From positions 197,057-261,056 of the forward strand of contig MNCI01016379.1 of NCBI GenBank assembly GCA_015680685.1: 64,000 bases of DNA, in the 5' to 3' direction. How positions within the stretch are numbered: position 1 is the stretch's first letter; the number at the start of each line of letters is the position of its first letter. The position numbers and the translations under genes are program-made. The stretch comes from Gnetum montanum (taxonomy: Eukaryota > Streptophyta > Gnetopsida > Gnetales > Gnetaceae). The notes under the pieces were generated by a model. The model saw nothing but the letters and a program-made list of their open reading frames with translations, was not told the origin of the DNA and did not search any database. Of the stretch, positions 12,798-25,193 are shown piece after piece.

Positions 12798-12815
12798 TGG
12801 CATAGTTGCTAGGGA
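12798..12815 (+). other. Primer-binding site of element C (tRNA-Asp type, decayed)
   Basis: TGGCATAGTTGCTAGGGA differs from the familiar gypsy site TGGCGCCGTTGCCGGGGA mainly by C-to-T and G-to-A changes at its CpG positions. It starts two bases after the LTR end, as expected. Confidence 0.75.
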
Positions 12816-12999
12816 TGCATTAATGTTTGCTTAGTAGGTGATCTTATAGAGTTTGTTGCATTAAATCCTTTAACACACACACACATACCAAAGAGCATCA
12901 AACCTAAAACATGGCTTCTACAATTAAGGGAAAGTCATCACCTATCAAGAAAACTCAAAAAAGTCATGAAAATAGATATGATGAAAAAGATTAGAGTGT

Positions 13000-14355
13000 G
13001 CCTATGTAGATTAGGCTGTCATATGCTCATACAAATTCGTACCATCTTGACTTCACATTCATCTTCCATTGGGATGAACATCTAAGTTGGAGATATTTTT
13101 AAGGAATAGTTTTGCCTCATGACTATTCAACACCGACCATGCTACAAGAAAAATAAGGTTGAATTTGGACCATGCACAAGAAGGGTATCATGTTCCTAAA
13201 CACATTACTAGGCCATATCAATCCATAGAAGCAAATGTCATAAGAGATGTTGCTATGGAGACAAGACATGAAAATAATAAAGGAAAGAAAGTCAACCATA
13301 GTGTTGTCCTAGAGGAAATCAATGATGATGCATTACTAATGCAAAAACTCCACCATAATCATGAATCCCATTCATAAAAACCTAGCATTCATCTTGAGGA
13401 AGTTGTTAAGGTACAACTACATTCAACGCTTGCGAAAACATCAAGAAGAGATGTAGATGAATCTAGACATAAGTGAAGCCCAAGGCCTAGAGCTTCTATA
13501 GAATCACAAAGGGATGAATCAAGGAGTCACCAAAGGAGAAATAGTTGCCACCATTCTCCAACTGCTTCCTCTTCTTCCTCATGATTGTTAGTAAAATTTG
13601 AAAAGAGGGATCAAAGACATACAAATTGTGCAAGAGAAGGATGAAGGAATTATGAGAAACATGAATATCGAAGAAGGAATTCTAATGAAGAAGAAGATGA
13701 TTATGAACCAAGAAGAGATAGTATCAAACATGAAGGAAATAGCACTATGATCATCAAAGAGGGCATGACTACAATTGAGCTTGCAAACCTAATAATCATG
13801 AAGAACCCCTACTAGCCACTTGCAGTATGATTAACATCAAAGAAGCAGTGTATATCCCAACCAGGCATGTAAGGGATAATCGCATCAAGTGACTAGACAT
13901 GAATAATATTCCTAAATTTTAAGGTACATATAAGGTAGATCCATAGCACCATCTTCAAGCATTTCATGATGCTTGTGCCCTCCAAAAAATTGACAGTGAT
14001 TGGAAGGAATTAAAATTATTTCCTAGAACACTCATCAAGGAGGTAAAGAGTTGGTATAGACCCTTATAGCCAAAATCGATTCAAAGATGGAGTACAGTGC
14101 TAGATCTTTTTAATGATAAGTATCAAACCTAGAAAAAAAATCCAAGGATGGAAACAAGGGACACATGAATCCCTTGATGCAATAATGGGAAAATATTATT
14201 CTATACTACATCGATGCCTAGGTCATGGATTTTTGCAAAGGGAACAACTGAGGCATATTGTTGATGGGTTAATAAACAAGACTAGAGAAAATCTTGGGGT
14301 ATATGCCCAAGGGAGATTATTAGAAATGATAGCCCATTTAATTCAAAGGTTGATA
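13000..14355 (+). pseudogene. gag: gag of element C, truncated by insertion of G
   Basis: The first part (13160-13780) encodes a charged, Arg/Ser-rich segment (RDVDESRHK, SHQRRNSCHH). From about 13920 the retrotransposon gag domain follows: DP, then HHLQAFHDACALQ, then ELKLFPRTLIKEVKSWY, SIQRWSTVLDLFNDKY, ESLDAIMGKYYSILHRC and GHGFLQREQLRHIVDGL. This order (F-P-x-x-L, W-x-x-L, H-G-F) is that of plant Ty3/gypsy gag. Several stops interrupt it, and it is cut at 14355 by the copia LTR. It would have formed the virus-like particle in the cytoplasm. Confidence 0.8.
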
Positions 14356-14601
14356 TGTTGACCTTTTGGTATGTTAAAACCTTAGAGAAAATGGAGAATG
14401 TGGAATGTGTATGTGTGATAATGATCTTGCAAGATCATAAGGAATTTAAGTAGAGAGACAATAATTCAGAAACATGAGATACAATGATGAAATGCAAATT
14501 GAAAAGGACAAGACAAGAAAGTGGATGTTAATAGAGTCTATGAGCCAAACAAAGATGTTTCAAGGATTGCTAAGAAGCCAAAGGATCAAAGAAATGCTTC
14601 A
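14356..14601 (+). repeat. First 246 bases of the 5' LTR of copia element G
   Basis: Nearly the same sequence recurs at 19267-19510 (shared phrases include ttttggtatgttaaaacc and gaagccaaa followed by gatcaaag or ggtcaaag). It stops abruptly at aaatgcttca, where the inverted segment begins. Confidence 0.82.
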
Positions 14602-15335
14602 CTGTTTTGTTCTTGTTCAATAAACTACTTCTTTGATGATGATTTGAGGGCAATGGGATTTTCTTTTATAGCTCCTTCACTTATGAGGTTCATCTCATAA
14701 CCAATAAGAGCACTTGGAATTTCTTCAAATGTTAGCATCAAAAAGTCTTTGATTTCTTCCATTGCAGTGCCTTTTTGTCTAAAATTGGGCTGTAAAGTTC
14801 TATTCATTTTTATGATTACATCACTTTATGGAAAATCCTTGTCTATTCCTCTAATTAAGATTGTTTTCCATAGATAAGTAGTCCTTAATATTTTATCCTT
14901 CCTTCATTTTAAGCTTGTCATATTCAGTTTGTAATACTAAAAGTTTTGATTGTTTAACTATAGATGTATCCTCATAGGTTACCTCTAAGGTTTTCCATAT
15001 TTCCTTAGTAGTTTTTCACCTAGATATGCTATTAAACTTAGATTTATTTAATGCATAATATAAAAAATTTTCAACTTTTGGGTAGAACATAAACTTATCT
15101 TTTTTTTGAAAGTCCATTTGCTTCATGGTTTGAGAGATTTTACGGTGCTATCGATAGGTAGTGTATCACATTTAAGAATTGACTTCCACACTTTGAATTC
15201 CATGATTTTGAAGAATCCTTGCATCCTTGCCTTCTAATATACAAAGTCAAACTTGTCAATCATTGGTGGCTTAGTGTAAGATATCCCCTCTATAGTGCAC
15301 TCTTGAAATGTGAACCATGAAGTTCAGAGTATTAG
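14602..15335 (-). pseudogene. gag: copia gag fragment of element G, in inverted orientation
   Basis: Minus-strand translation gives the conserved copia gag (UBN2-type) core: NKSKFNSIS, then KTTKEIWKTLEVTYEDTS, VKQSKLLVLQTEYDKLKM, and further on EEIKDFLMLTFEEIPSALIG and NPIALKSS. This order is that of plant copia gag up to the ALKA-like segment that precedes the zinc knuckle. Stops interrupt it at several points. Its orientation is opposite to the PPT and 3' LTR of G, which is why I infer an inversion. The fragment ends at 14602 against the plus-strand LTR piece. Confidence 0.8.
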
Positions 15336-16165
15336 GCTCCAATACCAATTTTTTGTTGAGAACTTAGAAGGGGGGTTGAATATGTTCTCTAATTTGAAAT
15401 TGTCATTACCAAAAAATTAGACATAATTTTTAGGTGGTTCCCCAACTTGGGGTAGTCCACACTTGGAGGGTAGATTCCTTGCACACCTCCAAACTTTGTT
15501 ATTTCAACAATGTGGTTTAAAGGACATCATAACCTTTACAAGATTTGAGCTTTACTTTGAAGTGTTTTGTTGCTACAAAGCCATTCAATCCTGCAAGGTT
15601 CCAACGAACTCAAAATTTGGTTTAAAGAATCTCACAACCTTTAAAAACATGAGCTCTACTTTAGAGTATTTTGTCATTGTAAAACCACTCAACCCTGCAA
15701 GGTCTTGTCACGCTCAATGAAGATGCCTTTTTGTAAGAAGCACATAAGCCCCACAAGACTACAAAGAAAGAAAGAAAAAAGAACACAGAAAGAGTGTAAC
15801 TTAATTTAAAAATCCTTGCACTTGAAGCTCAATACAATCAATATAGTCAAATGATGATACAATGAAGAACAAATACAAATTCTCTCGGGTAGTGAATAAT
15901 GGATTTTTAAATGAATAGTGCTTGTATAATTTCCAAGAATTTTGCTTTGTCTTATATCATTGGAGTTTCCAAAAACTCCTTAGAATTCATGCAAAAGCTA
16001 TTAAGTAGCTATTACAGATGTTTACTTTGATGATAAGACATTTGTCTGTGACTAGCTCTAATGTAGGAGAGATGTTTAAGTGTAGGCATTTATTGTGCTA
16101 GATAGATGTTTTTTATTTCAGTGAGACATCTACTTTCTAGAGACACTTTGAGATAGCTCTGCTTT
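15336..16165 (-). repeat. Inverted remainder of G's 5' LTR with its primer-binding site
   Basis: On the minus strand the LTR ends in CTCAACA at 15354, and after six bases the primer-binding site TGGTATTGGAGC follows at 15347-15336 (initiator Met type with changes). Bases 15750-16165 are the reverse complement of 19510-19910. Bases 15354-15700 match the reverse complement of the 3' half of the solo LTR at 25356-26410. Confidence 0.8.
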
Positions 16166-16502
16166 ATACTAATATTATGCTGTTTTATGCCTAAAGTCTG
16201 TTGTTGAATATTGATAAATCTATTTCTTTTTTGAATATGTAATCTTCTCGCCAAGGGAATCATTTCTTTTTTGGGTAAAGATACTACTAACAAGAGACCT
16301 TAGAGTCTTCATATTATGGCATAATATAAGATTACAAATTGTCTCTATTAAAGGAAATGACTCTTTATTGATCAATAATCTAATGGTTGTACAACAATAA
16401 GGTGAAGAGCATTGATGCTTTCATGATTTTTACCAACTAAGAAATTTCTTGTTGATAAGATCCTTAAAGGCTTAAGGGGAGATTATCACTCTCCACTATA
16501 GT
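16166..16502 (+). other. Internal remnant of copia element G
   Basis: AT-rich sequence between the inverted LTR piece and the solo LTR. Plus-strand translation gives short fragments (FLVDKILKGLRGDY) that could be copia gag-pol remnants. Nothing firm. Confidence 0.35.
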
Positions 16503-17931
16503 TGAAACACTACCAAAATTGCATATTGTAATCTTATTTGCATTGTAACCCTCACCTCATGAAAAAAAAGGCTAAACTTCATTATAAATGTGAAGATTGT
16601 AATCCATGAGATGCAATCTCACATACTTTATACTTTTGGGGCTAGAAAATGCCTCATAAGTGATCAAAGCCTCAATACCCAAGTGAAAAAAGCCACATTA
16701 TGCCTATATTTGGGCTAGAGGAGGGGTGTTTAAAATGCCTTTTGGAATGCCAAAATTGACATTTGATGGGTTTTATGGGGGGCACAACATTTTCCACATT
16801 GGAAACACTTGTGGGCGTTGGGGGGTGGGGGGTAACATCACCCATGCTTAGCATGGAAGGTATAACTCTTACCCCCTAGAATTGCTACTGCACCCCCCAG
16901 TGTTGGCCTAATTCTATTCTTGTATCCCTAGTATGGGCGTAACATTGCTCTAGTGTGGGTGTTGTACCCCTAGCATTGTCCATGCATCTCAGCATGGCTC
17001 GTGTAGGTCTAGTGTTACTATTGGAAGTCCTAACATGGGTAAAATTCCCATTTATTATTTTTAGTAAATAGAATGACTTTGATGCCATGGGGGTATAACA
17101 CTTACCATACATAGTAACCCTGCTAGATTTGAACATCCATCACAACTTTACATAGCAAAATTCTATTAGCAATCAAGTAGAATTTGTAGTAGCAATCAAA
17201 GACAGTTTGTAGTCACATTTGTGGCCCAAAATCCTATAAAACCCAAGCACCAAGACCATGAAAGAATTTCACACTTTACAATTTTCAGCCATTTTTTTTA
17301 CATTTGAGAGTTCTTGAACACCTGCAAATAGGTAGCTTCTCAAATCCCCAGTGTGGAACCTCCATAGCCATTGTTACCCCCTTTTGAGATTTTATGAGTC
17401 TTAGGTACCAACGCTAAGCATTTTGGACTTTATCCCTAGCTTGGCTCTTCTTGGTAGTAAAACCCCCCTCACACATCTCACCTATCGAATACCACCAACA
17501 TTGTAGATTTGGTGCAAAGAGTAGTAAAGTTTTGAAAGCATTGGGAGTTGTAGAACCCATGGATCATGGAGCTGGTTCTAGTAGTTTCAATGGGCTTTGA
17601 ACCCCCATCGAAGTGAACCCCCCTACTACTTTAGATACATTTTTTGTACACATTTCTTGAACCATTATTTATTTATGTTAAAATAAAGTTTATAGTTCTA
17701 TTTGTGTGCAAGATAGATTTATTTGTTTCATTTTAGTCCATTTATTTTCTCAAATTTGCATTATATCTTTATTTTTCTATCCCTATTTACATTCTCTAAG
17801 TTTCTGGTTAATCTTCCAAACTATCTAGGGCACCTTGGATCTTGTTTTTTTGGAGGACCTTGGGATCTAGGGTTAAAGCTATTTTGCTATTTTTTTTGGT
17901 TTTCCAACGACTGAGATTTTCAGGCATTACA
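16503..17931 (+). mobile_element. Solo LTR of the Tat/Ogre family (H subfamily), 1429 bp
   Basis: It begins TGAAACACTACC at 16503 and ends GGCATTACA at 17931. It is flanked by atagt (16498-16502) and acagt (17932-17936), a target duplication with one change. It aligns over its length with the reverse complement of the H LTR (62451-63855), including the C-rich run, the repeat cctagtatgggcgtaac and the end block agggttaaagctatttt. A TATA-like CCTATAAAACCC is at 17233-17244. No internal element sequence adjoins it, so it arose by LTR-LTR recombination. Confidence 0.85.
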
Positions 17932-19266
17932 ACAGTTAATTCAAAAAGGTTGGGATATATACACAAGGTGAGCATTAGTGCAGGGGGAGTCTTTGGAGAC
18001 TCTTTAGTATATGATATTGCAATTACTTCTAATTTCTAGCATGCTTACCAGAAAGCCAAGCAACGAAGAATATATTCACACATAAATATAGTAAAGTTAT
18101 AAAGATAAAAGAGTAAATAATTTTTGATAAAGTATTTTGAATCTCTACCTAACATGATGTTCATTGGTGCAAGTTCTTAAATTCTGCATGATTATATCAA
18201 TTTGGTTTTAAGCACCTTGTTACTTGTTGAGATTGTATCACTTTGAGTAGTATTATGGTGTATCTAAGATCCTTATTGCAAATATGAGTTGTAAAGTACT
18301 CACCTAAGGGATCCTAAGCATTGTTACTGGTATATTGGAGTAAGAAAAGGTATTTATGCTTTCTTTTGACAAAGCATATAAGGTAATCTTGAAAATTAAT
18401 TGATGATATATTATAAGATACCTTGAGATATAAATGCCATCTAAAATTATTTTATGAACTCTTTGATGAGCGTTTTCTGTCTTTAATCTTTTGAATTATT
18501 TAGCTAGAGAAGTTGAGTTATTTTGATCTCTTTTATAAAATTTGAGCTATTCCTTAAAATTTTGTTGTGCATATCTTTACTCTCCTTGGCATATCTTTTG
18601 AATATAGAAATTGTGATGAGCCTTTGCTTTGATAAAAGATTGCATGATGTATCTTGATGTTTATCTTTAATAGTCTTTTAATTTGTATTATTTTTGATCT
18701 TCTACCAAATCTAGCATGATCATTCTTATTCTTAAACCTAAATTGTTAAAAATGTTGTTTCTAATTACTCTCCTTATGACAATTCCTTGGCTTAACTTAT
18801 TTGCTTGTTTGCTTTAAAGGCCATACTTACTTTTGATGATGTCCAAAAAGGAAAATAATTTTGGCATTTTGGCATCTGTGATATGGTGAGTGGGACATAA
18901 ACATATGTGTTATATTTATATTCCTGAGCATTGAATGTCATAATGACTTATGGATATATTGAATAGTTATGGCTCAAATGGTTACTATGTAATGAATGAT
19001 ATAGAGACAAAATAACTAATCTTCATTACTTATTATTTTAATCCTTAATGACTATATTAAACTCACAAGGCTTTAATTATGTCTCTTTGTGTTTAATGAT
19101 TATGTGCTATGCTTTATAGGTTACATCTTAGCCCTTTGAAACCAATGCTAAAGGATGCATATCTTTTTAATAGTCATTCATCTCTACATCATTCTTAGCT
19201 TAATAAATTATATAGAAATACTAACCCATTTTCTTAAGTTTTGGACATCACCAAAAAGGGGAAGAT
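17932..19266 (+). other. 3' internal part of copia element G ending in its polypurine tract
   Basis: AT-rich sequence with no readable reverse transcriptase or RNase H. Its last bases, caccaaaaaggggaagat (19249-19266), are the purine tract that primes plus-strand synthesis in plant copia elements, immediately before the LTR start TGTTGACC. Confidence 0.7.
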
Positions 19267-19917
19267 TGTTGACCTTTTGGTATGTTAAAACCTTAGAGAA
19301 AATGAAGAATGTGGAATGTGTATGTGTGATTGTGATCTTGTAGGATCATAAGGACTTTAAATAGAGACACAAGACTTCAAGAACATGAGCTACAATGATG
19401 AAATGAAGATTGAAAAGGATAAGATAAGAATATGGATGTTAACAAAGTCTATGAGCCAAATGAAGATGTTCCAAGGACTATGGAGAAGCCAAAGGGTCAA
19501 AGAAATGCTTCATATCTTAAAGTACTCTAAAAAGTAAACATCTTATTGAAATAGCAAACATCTATCTAGTGCAGTAGACATCTACACTTAAAGATAGATG
19601 TCTCTCTTGTATTGGAGCTAGTCATAGAAAGACATCTCTTCATAAAAGTAGACATCTATACTAGCAATTTAATAGCTTTTCCATGAATTTTGAGGAGTTT
19701 TCAGAAACTCCAAGGGTATAAGACAAAGTGAAATTCTTGGAAATTGTGGAAGTACTATTCATTTAAAAATCCATTATTCACTACTTGAGAGAATTTGTAA
19801 TTTTTTTCATTGTATCATCATTTGCTTAAATTGATTGTATTAAGCTTCAAGTGCAAGGATTTGTAAATCAAGTTACACTCTTTACTTGTTCCTTTTTCTT
19901 TCTTTCTTTATAGCAAG
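19267..19917 (+). repeat. 3' LTR of copia element G, truncated
   Basis: It starts TGTTGACCTTTTGG and matches 14356-14601 over its first part and the reverse complement of 15750-16165 over the next 400 bases. The last 350-400 bases of the LTR, present in the copy at 25356-26410, are missing. Confidence 0.82.
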
Positions 19918-21339
19918 TGTTAGACATTATGCATAAGAGGATAATAAACCAAACATCAAATATAACATTTGACATTATGCATAAAGGAAATAATAGGGAA
20001 AATGCAAAAAGAGAAAGTAAGAAAATGCTTTATTGATATGGAATGGTGTATTTGGATCATGCTATGAGAGTGTTCCTTGGGATTTTCTTCCTTTGGCATC
20101 TATCCCATTAGAGGTATTATGGCACTACCATCATAGTTAGGCCTACAACTGACCAAAAGAAATGGTTAGTCCTCTTCTTGTTTCAGTTCTTCTAGTTCTT
20201 GTGACTTTCCTATATTGGCTCCATCACTTGATGCTAGCATGACCTCTAAGCCCATGTATAAATTCCTTAGGTAAAACCTCCAAAGATTACCTTAAGAGTC
20301 ATGTCCATTATTACAATGTGCCCTTTCAGGTCTCAATTACAATTGCACTTTCAAGTCTTGTTAAGATAAATATAACCATTGTTATGAAGAGACATCATCT
20401 TCATTATGTAGTAGCACCATTTGGGAATGGGGATGTTACACAAAGGGAAAGTTGCTATAGTTGAGTTAATTATAGTCTCTAGCTCAGTAGATGAAGAAGG
20501 ATGTAAAGTATGCCAATATGAATATTCTAAGGAATGCTGTCCTATCATGGTCTACTTGTAGGAGTTTGGGGAATACACACTTAATTTGAGATTTGTTAAG
20601 ACGAAAATGCCAAGATGGTTACCTTATCCATAGGGCAAGCTTAGATAACCCTTCCAACCATCCTACTATTGAAGCAAAGCCTATCCTTAGCCACACGAGT
20701 AATATCATTAGCAATGGCAACAACCACAAGTATGGGGAATACCACTTCCAATGTAGCAATATCCATATAGGCAACCTGATCCTTATGGATATTACATTCA
20801 ACGTTCAATCTCCCTAGGAAATGCTTCAGTTCATTCTTCTTCTTACTATTATCCACTAGATTATTATAGGCCCACTACTCCAAGAATGGATCCTAGTCCT
20901 TACACACATCAACCAACAATTGGTTTGTCAACTTAACTTTCTAATTCTCTACCACTAGTACCACCACCAGTCATGTAAGGAGAACTACCAATACAACTAT
21001 AGTAGAAGAATGCTACTAGGGTAGTAAACACACAATAGGATGTGATAATAAATGAACTCTAGGAAATGTTCATTTTTCAAAACAAGTCTAGAAAGTGTTC
21101 AAAGAATGGGAACTTCACCTATGACAACCCTATATACACACACTCAAGAAAATACCAAGCTTCCACATTCTACTAATCCAAATTTGATCACTATCATGTT
21201 CACTCAAACTGTCACATATTGGATTACGGTAGGAGCACTTTCCCAAAAGAGAATCGATTGAGAAAGTCCCTTAGTATACATCCAAGTAGAAGGTCATAAA
21301 CCATGCAAGGCTCTATTAGATTCTAGGTCAAGAATAAAA
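19918..21339 (+). other. Internal region of C, no recognisable domain
   Basis: The remaining pol of element C should begin here, but I cannot find reverse transcriptase motifs on either strand. A 72-residue open stretch on the minus strand (20856-20641) resembles nothing I know. Confidence 0.35.
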
Positions 21340-21715
21340 TTTACTTGGACCTTAGCTTAGCTTGAAAAGAACAACTCATGAGCCTTAACCTTCTATAGGA
21401 AAATAAACTTGTAGCTCTAATGAGCAATGAAATACATAAGAAATACTTCAAACATAGGGATGATGCACACAAACGAAAAGTATTCATTTAGCTGGGTGAT
21501 AAAGTTCTATATTATAATCCCAATCATGTGCCACAAAAGGCTAAGTTCCAAACCCTATTGGAAGGATCCTATATCATCCATGCCACATATCCATCAAGCA
21601 CCATTTTGATCTATCACCCAAATAGCCCACATACAGTTATTCTAGTAAATATTCAATAGGTCAAATCATACTATGAACATTCCAACTCCTCCATGGATTC
21701 TACCTTGTTTACCAA
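21340..21715 (+). pseudogene. int: Integrase C-terminal region of element C
   Basis: Plus-strand translation gives EQLMSLNLL, ENKLVALMSNEIHKKYF, LGDKVLYYN, KAKFQTLLEGSYIIHATY and VNIQ followed by VKSYYEHS. This is the usual order of the gypsy integrase C-terminus (a basic helix, then GD-V-L, then K-F-x-x-x-x-x-G-x-Y, then VN-x-x-x-x-K-x-Y). Two stops interrupt it. The zinc finger and catalytic core upstream are not recognisable. Confidence 0.72.
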
Positions 21716-22640
21716 ACTTATACCACAACTTTCTCACCACAACTCTAATTTTTGGGATTATTGAATCTTGTTTATCCTAGAGTGCTTAACTTAGTCATGG
21801 GGGAGAGGACTGCACATAGATAAGTGAAATTGAGCCAAAATTTTGTAACACTGAAAGATAATATTAAGGAGAAGTATAAGAATAAATAAGAATATTTTAA
21901 TCAAATTAATGAAATAAAAATCAATGGACTTAACTGATTCTCCTAACTAACCATTCAATGATATACAAAACAAGAAAATGATAACTGTGAGAGGCCATAA
22001 GAATCAAAGATATAATAACTAAGATTTTATTTTTGAAATTTCTCTTACTCTACAATCATAATAAGAGATATAATTAATAAAAGAGGATAAAAACTAGATT
22101 AAACCAAGAATACAAGAAAGGATTATGAACCATTAGGAACCTATTCAGAATCCTTTGATAATTGTGAATATTTAATGATTGTAGATGGTGCCAAAGAGAC
22201 CTGCTATAGAGGGACCCTCACAACTAGGAACTAAGAGATCAAGAGGCCAAGGAAGAGGGCAAGTAAGAGAACAAAATCCATAGGTACAAAAATAAGAGTA
22301 GGAAGCATAATCCATTAGTATCTACCAATAGAATCCTACTACTAAACAATATGCACAAGTTGAGATAGAGGCATCACTAGCGCTTGAACATGGATAACAC
22401 CTCATGTTGTCAATAGAATGTCTACAAGTCATCCAAGAAGAATCCATCATGTCCATAGTCATTGTGGAGTTAAATTTTTGACTGTTTATGGAGTTTGCTC
22501 TTGAGGTTTTCAAGATGTAACTCATAGCATCTCCTCTATGGCCCACTCTTTCATGAAATGCTGAATGGTACTTAGGAAAGGTATACCAATTTTGAAAAAA
22601 CAAGCAAGATGATGCAATAGTCAAAATTGAAGGAGTCTCA
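21716..22640 (+). other. Spacer after integrase of C
   Basis: AT-rich, many stops on both strands; I see nothing recognisable in it. Confidence 0.35.
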
Positions 22641-24290
22641 ATGCCATATTATATTGAGGCTATCATAGAGGCATTAAACATTCTAAATGTTGGATCTAGT
22701 GCCATGAAAATATCTACAAGGTATGACACAAATGCAAAGAAGTTGTGGCTACAAAGAACCTATGGAAAGGAGGACAAGGATTATAGTGAGCTCATTATTG
22801 AGAAGAAAATTTATTTCAATATTGAAACCTATCACTTGTTTCCAACCAAAAGACTCCTATCTTGGTGGAATCTTGGTGGGAAAGTTCAACAGCAAGATAG
22901 CCTATTTTATCTTCCTAGAGATCTATAGAAGGTTCAAGGAGAAGAAGGTAGGGAAACTTACATTATCATTCCCTTGAATAATCAAGAAATTATGCAAGTA
23001 AGTAGAGATCCTAGGCTATACAAATGATGTTTTGAGAAAAGCCCAGAATACATCCTACATAGAGATGTCTAAACTAGTGCCAACCAAGAAGGATTAGCTA
23101 GAGAAGCTAGTGGGCACTGAGGGAGCATAAGGTTCTACACCTGTGGATAACATTTTGGCAATTAGGTAGGAGTAACAAGTAGGACCCAATGGATCAACGC
23201 CTACTGGTGATAAGCTTGAATAGCAAGCTCCACCACCACAATAAGATTATCGATCTTCAGTGAGTCATCTGCAACAAATTGCAGAAACCATTAGTTGGGG
23301 AGTAAGGAAAGGTTCTACTTTGTATAGAGTAAGGAACAACTCCATAATGCCTACGATATTCATAAGACCTGCTAATAGGTAGGTATCTTTATAGGTAGGA
23401 GAATATGATGATTAGGCATAATAAATTTTGGGGAATTCTACATCATTCCAGGTGATACTAGAAATAGGAGAAAGCATGACAGTAGTGGTGATGCAATACT
23501 AGGATGCAGCAAGAGTAGTAGAAGTCATCACCAGTTACATCAAAAAATCCTTTAGCACTTCTATTGTGCCATGGGCTAATATTTCTAAGGTTAGAAATGC
23601 ATAAATGCTAGCTGAAACATCAATGACCCTAGCAAAGCATGAGGGTGTCCTTGGTCGACTGTTAGAAATAGGCCAATTGATGTAGAATATTTTTGATATC
23701 TCCAATGATATCACTATAGTGTAGTTTGATCTCATAGTCACAAAAGGAAAGTTGATCATGGTTGAAACTAGGACAAAACATGTAGAAAATGAACTGTAGA
23801 GTCTATAAGCTAAACTACCAACTCTAAAAGTAGAAAGAGGAAATCCTACACAATATGTAATCCTAGATCAACTAGAACAATTTAGAATTGACCAAGTGAG
23901 GTAGTTGATAACCCAAAATATACAAGGAGAGATGGAGAAAGAAAAAGCTATGCGAAACACATCTGTGATAGAAGCCCAAACTTACACACATGTCAAATCC
24001 ATCACTACCTTGAAGGAAGAGAATAAAAATCTTGCTATTGATAATACAAAATTGATTGATATTGAAAAGAAAAAGAACATTCTCAAAGTATTCATTAGCT
24101 ACAAGAATAATTCATTCATGTCAACCAAGATATGAATAAATTGGCCTAATAAAATAAAGCATTGTCAATGGAAGAAGTATACACAACTTGCCAAAAGTAT
24201 GTAATTTAAATAAGTGCATGGAAAAATGAGGCCAAGAAGCATGAGACGCTCAAAGAACACTTTAGGAACTAGGTCAGCATGTACAAAAAA
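22641..24290 (+). pseudogene. Extra frame of element C between integrase and 3' LTR
   Basis: Two stretches of coding-like sequence lie on the sense strand. The first (22641-22980) begins MPYYIEAIIEALN and includes IETYHLFPTKRLLSWW. The second, in another frame (about 23490-24290), is rich in heptad-like Leu/Ile/Lys patterns (ITTLKEENKNLAIDNTKL) and is probably a coiled coil. The position matches the env-like or extra frame of Athila-type elements, but no transmembrane helix or known domain is visible. Many stops and at least one frameshift show it is dead. Confidence 0.45.
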
Positions 24291-25193
24291 ATCAATGAAA
24301 AAGAGAACCAAAGGGCAAAGGTTAAGATCACCTCAATCATAGCTCAAATGCCTACTTGGTGACCCACTCTAGACATTCTTTCCCATAGCTCAAATACCTA
24401 ATTGGAAACTCATTCTAAACATCCTTTTCCATGTTCAATAGGAAAAAGTAAAAAACAAAGGCCTATAGATACAAGCTTTAATTGAGTACATGGGGTTAGC
24501 AAACCTTCAGTACACTAACATGGCCATGTTAATAGTAGGGATGCCATGAAATGAGTTTGAGTAGTAGGTAGTGACAACTTATGCCATGTCCTAAAGGATG
24601 CATAGTAGAAACTAAATGTGGTAAACGTTGATCTAAAAATTATTAAAGGTAGCTACTAAGGATAGAAGGATGTTGTAGCAAACTTGGCATGTCGTATGAT
24701 ACACTATCAAGAACTTTAGAAGGTGGCTAGAGCTTTTGAAGAGGAGAGAAGGTAGTTTGTGACATGGTATGTGAAAGCTAATAAAATGTTCTCACAACTA
24801 CCATGCCCATGGGATGTACCAACATAATTTGACATCACTAAATTTGCATGGATGATACATGATCCCTAGTTAAAAGAGGAAAAGCTCCAAATGCTTGTTA
24901 ATCAATATTAATTCCAAAAACCTAATGATAAGAAGAATAAGTCAATGGAAGAGCCTCCATTGCTAAGAACCTAAGGCTACATCAAGCTATTGTATTTTGT
25001 TTCATTTTCAAATTTCTCCATCATGCCATGGATGATAAATTTTGTAAGAACACCACTCAAACCATGATGTGGCATTCAGAGTCATGTACATAGTTAGTCA
25101 TGTCATGTTTGAGTCTACCTTCTAATTTTGTAAGGGGCTCTATCCTCATTTTATTTTAACTTCAGGATGAGTTTCTAGTCAATTCTGGGGGTA
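24291..25193 (+). other. 3' untranslated region of C with polypurine tract
   Basis: No coding signal. The last bases, ctgggggta (25185-25193), abut the 3' LTR start TGATAAAATC and form the expected polypurine tract. Confidence 0.6.

Larger units (their letters stand above)
14356..19917 (+). mobile_element. Element G: Ty1/copia retrotransposon with an internal inversion, nested in C
   Basis: A 5' LTR start (TGTTGACC) lies at 14356 and the same start recurs at 19267, just after a canonical copia polypurine tract (aaaaaggggaagat). Between them, bases 14602 to about 16165 are in reverse orientation. They read gag, primer-binding site and the rest of the 5' LTR on the minus strand, and the inverted LTR begins at the point where the plus-strand LTR stops (about LTR base 246). 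One inversion between the LTR and gag explains the whole pattern. A Tat-family solo LTR is inserted at 16503-17931. The 3' LTR is truncated near 19917, so no target duplication can be read. Confidence 0.78.

Noticed and set aside
20593-20856. Overlapping frames of 60-74 residues on both strands in element C
   Set aside because: No known motif; strand choice cannot be supported; left as unassigned internal sequence.
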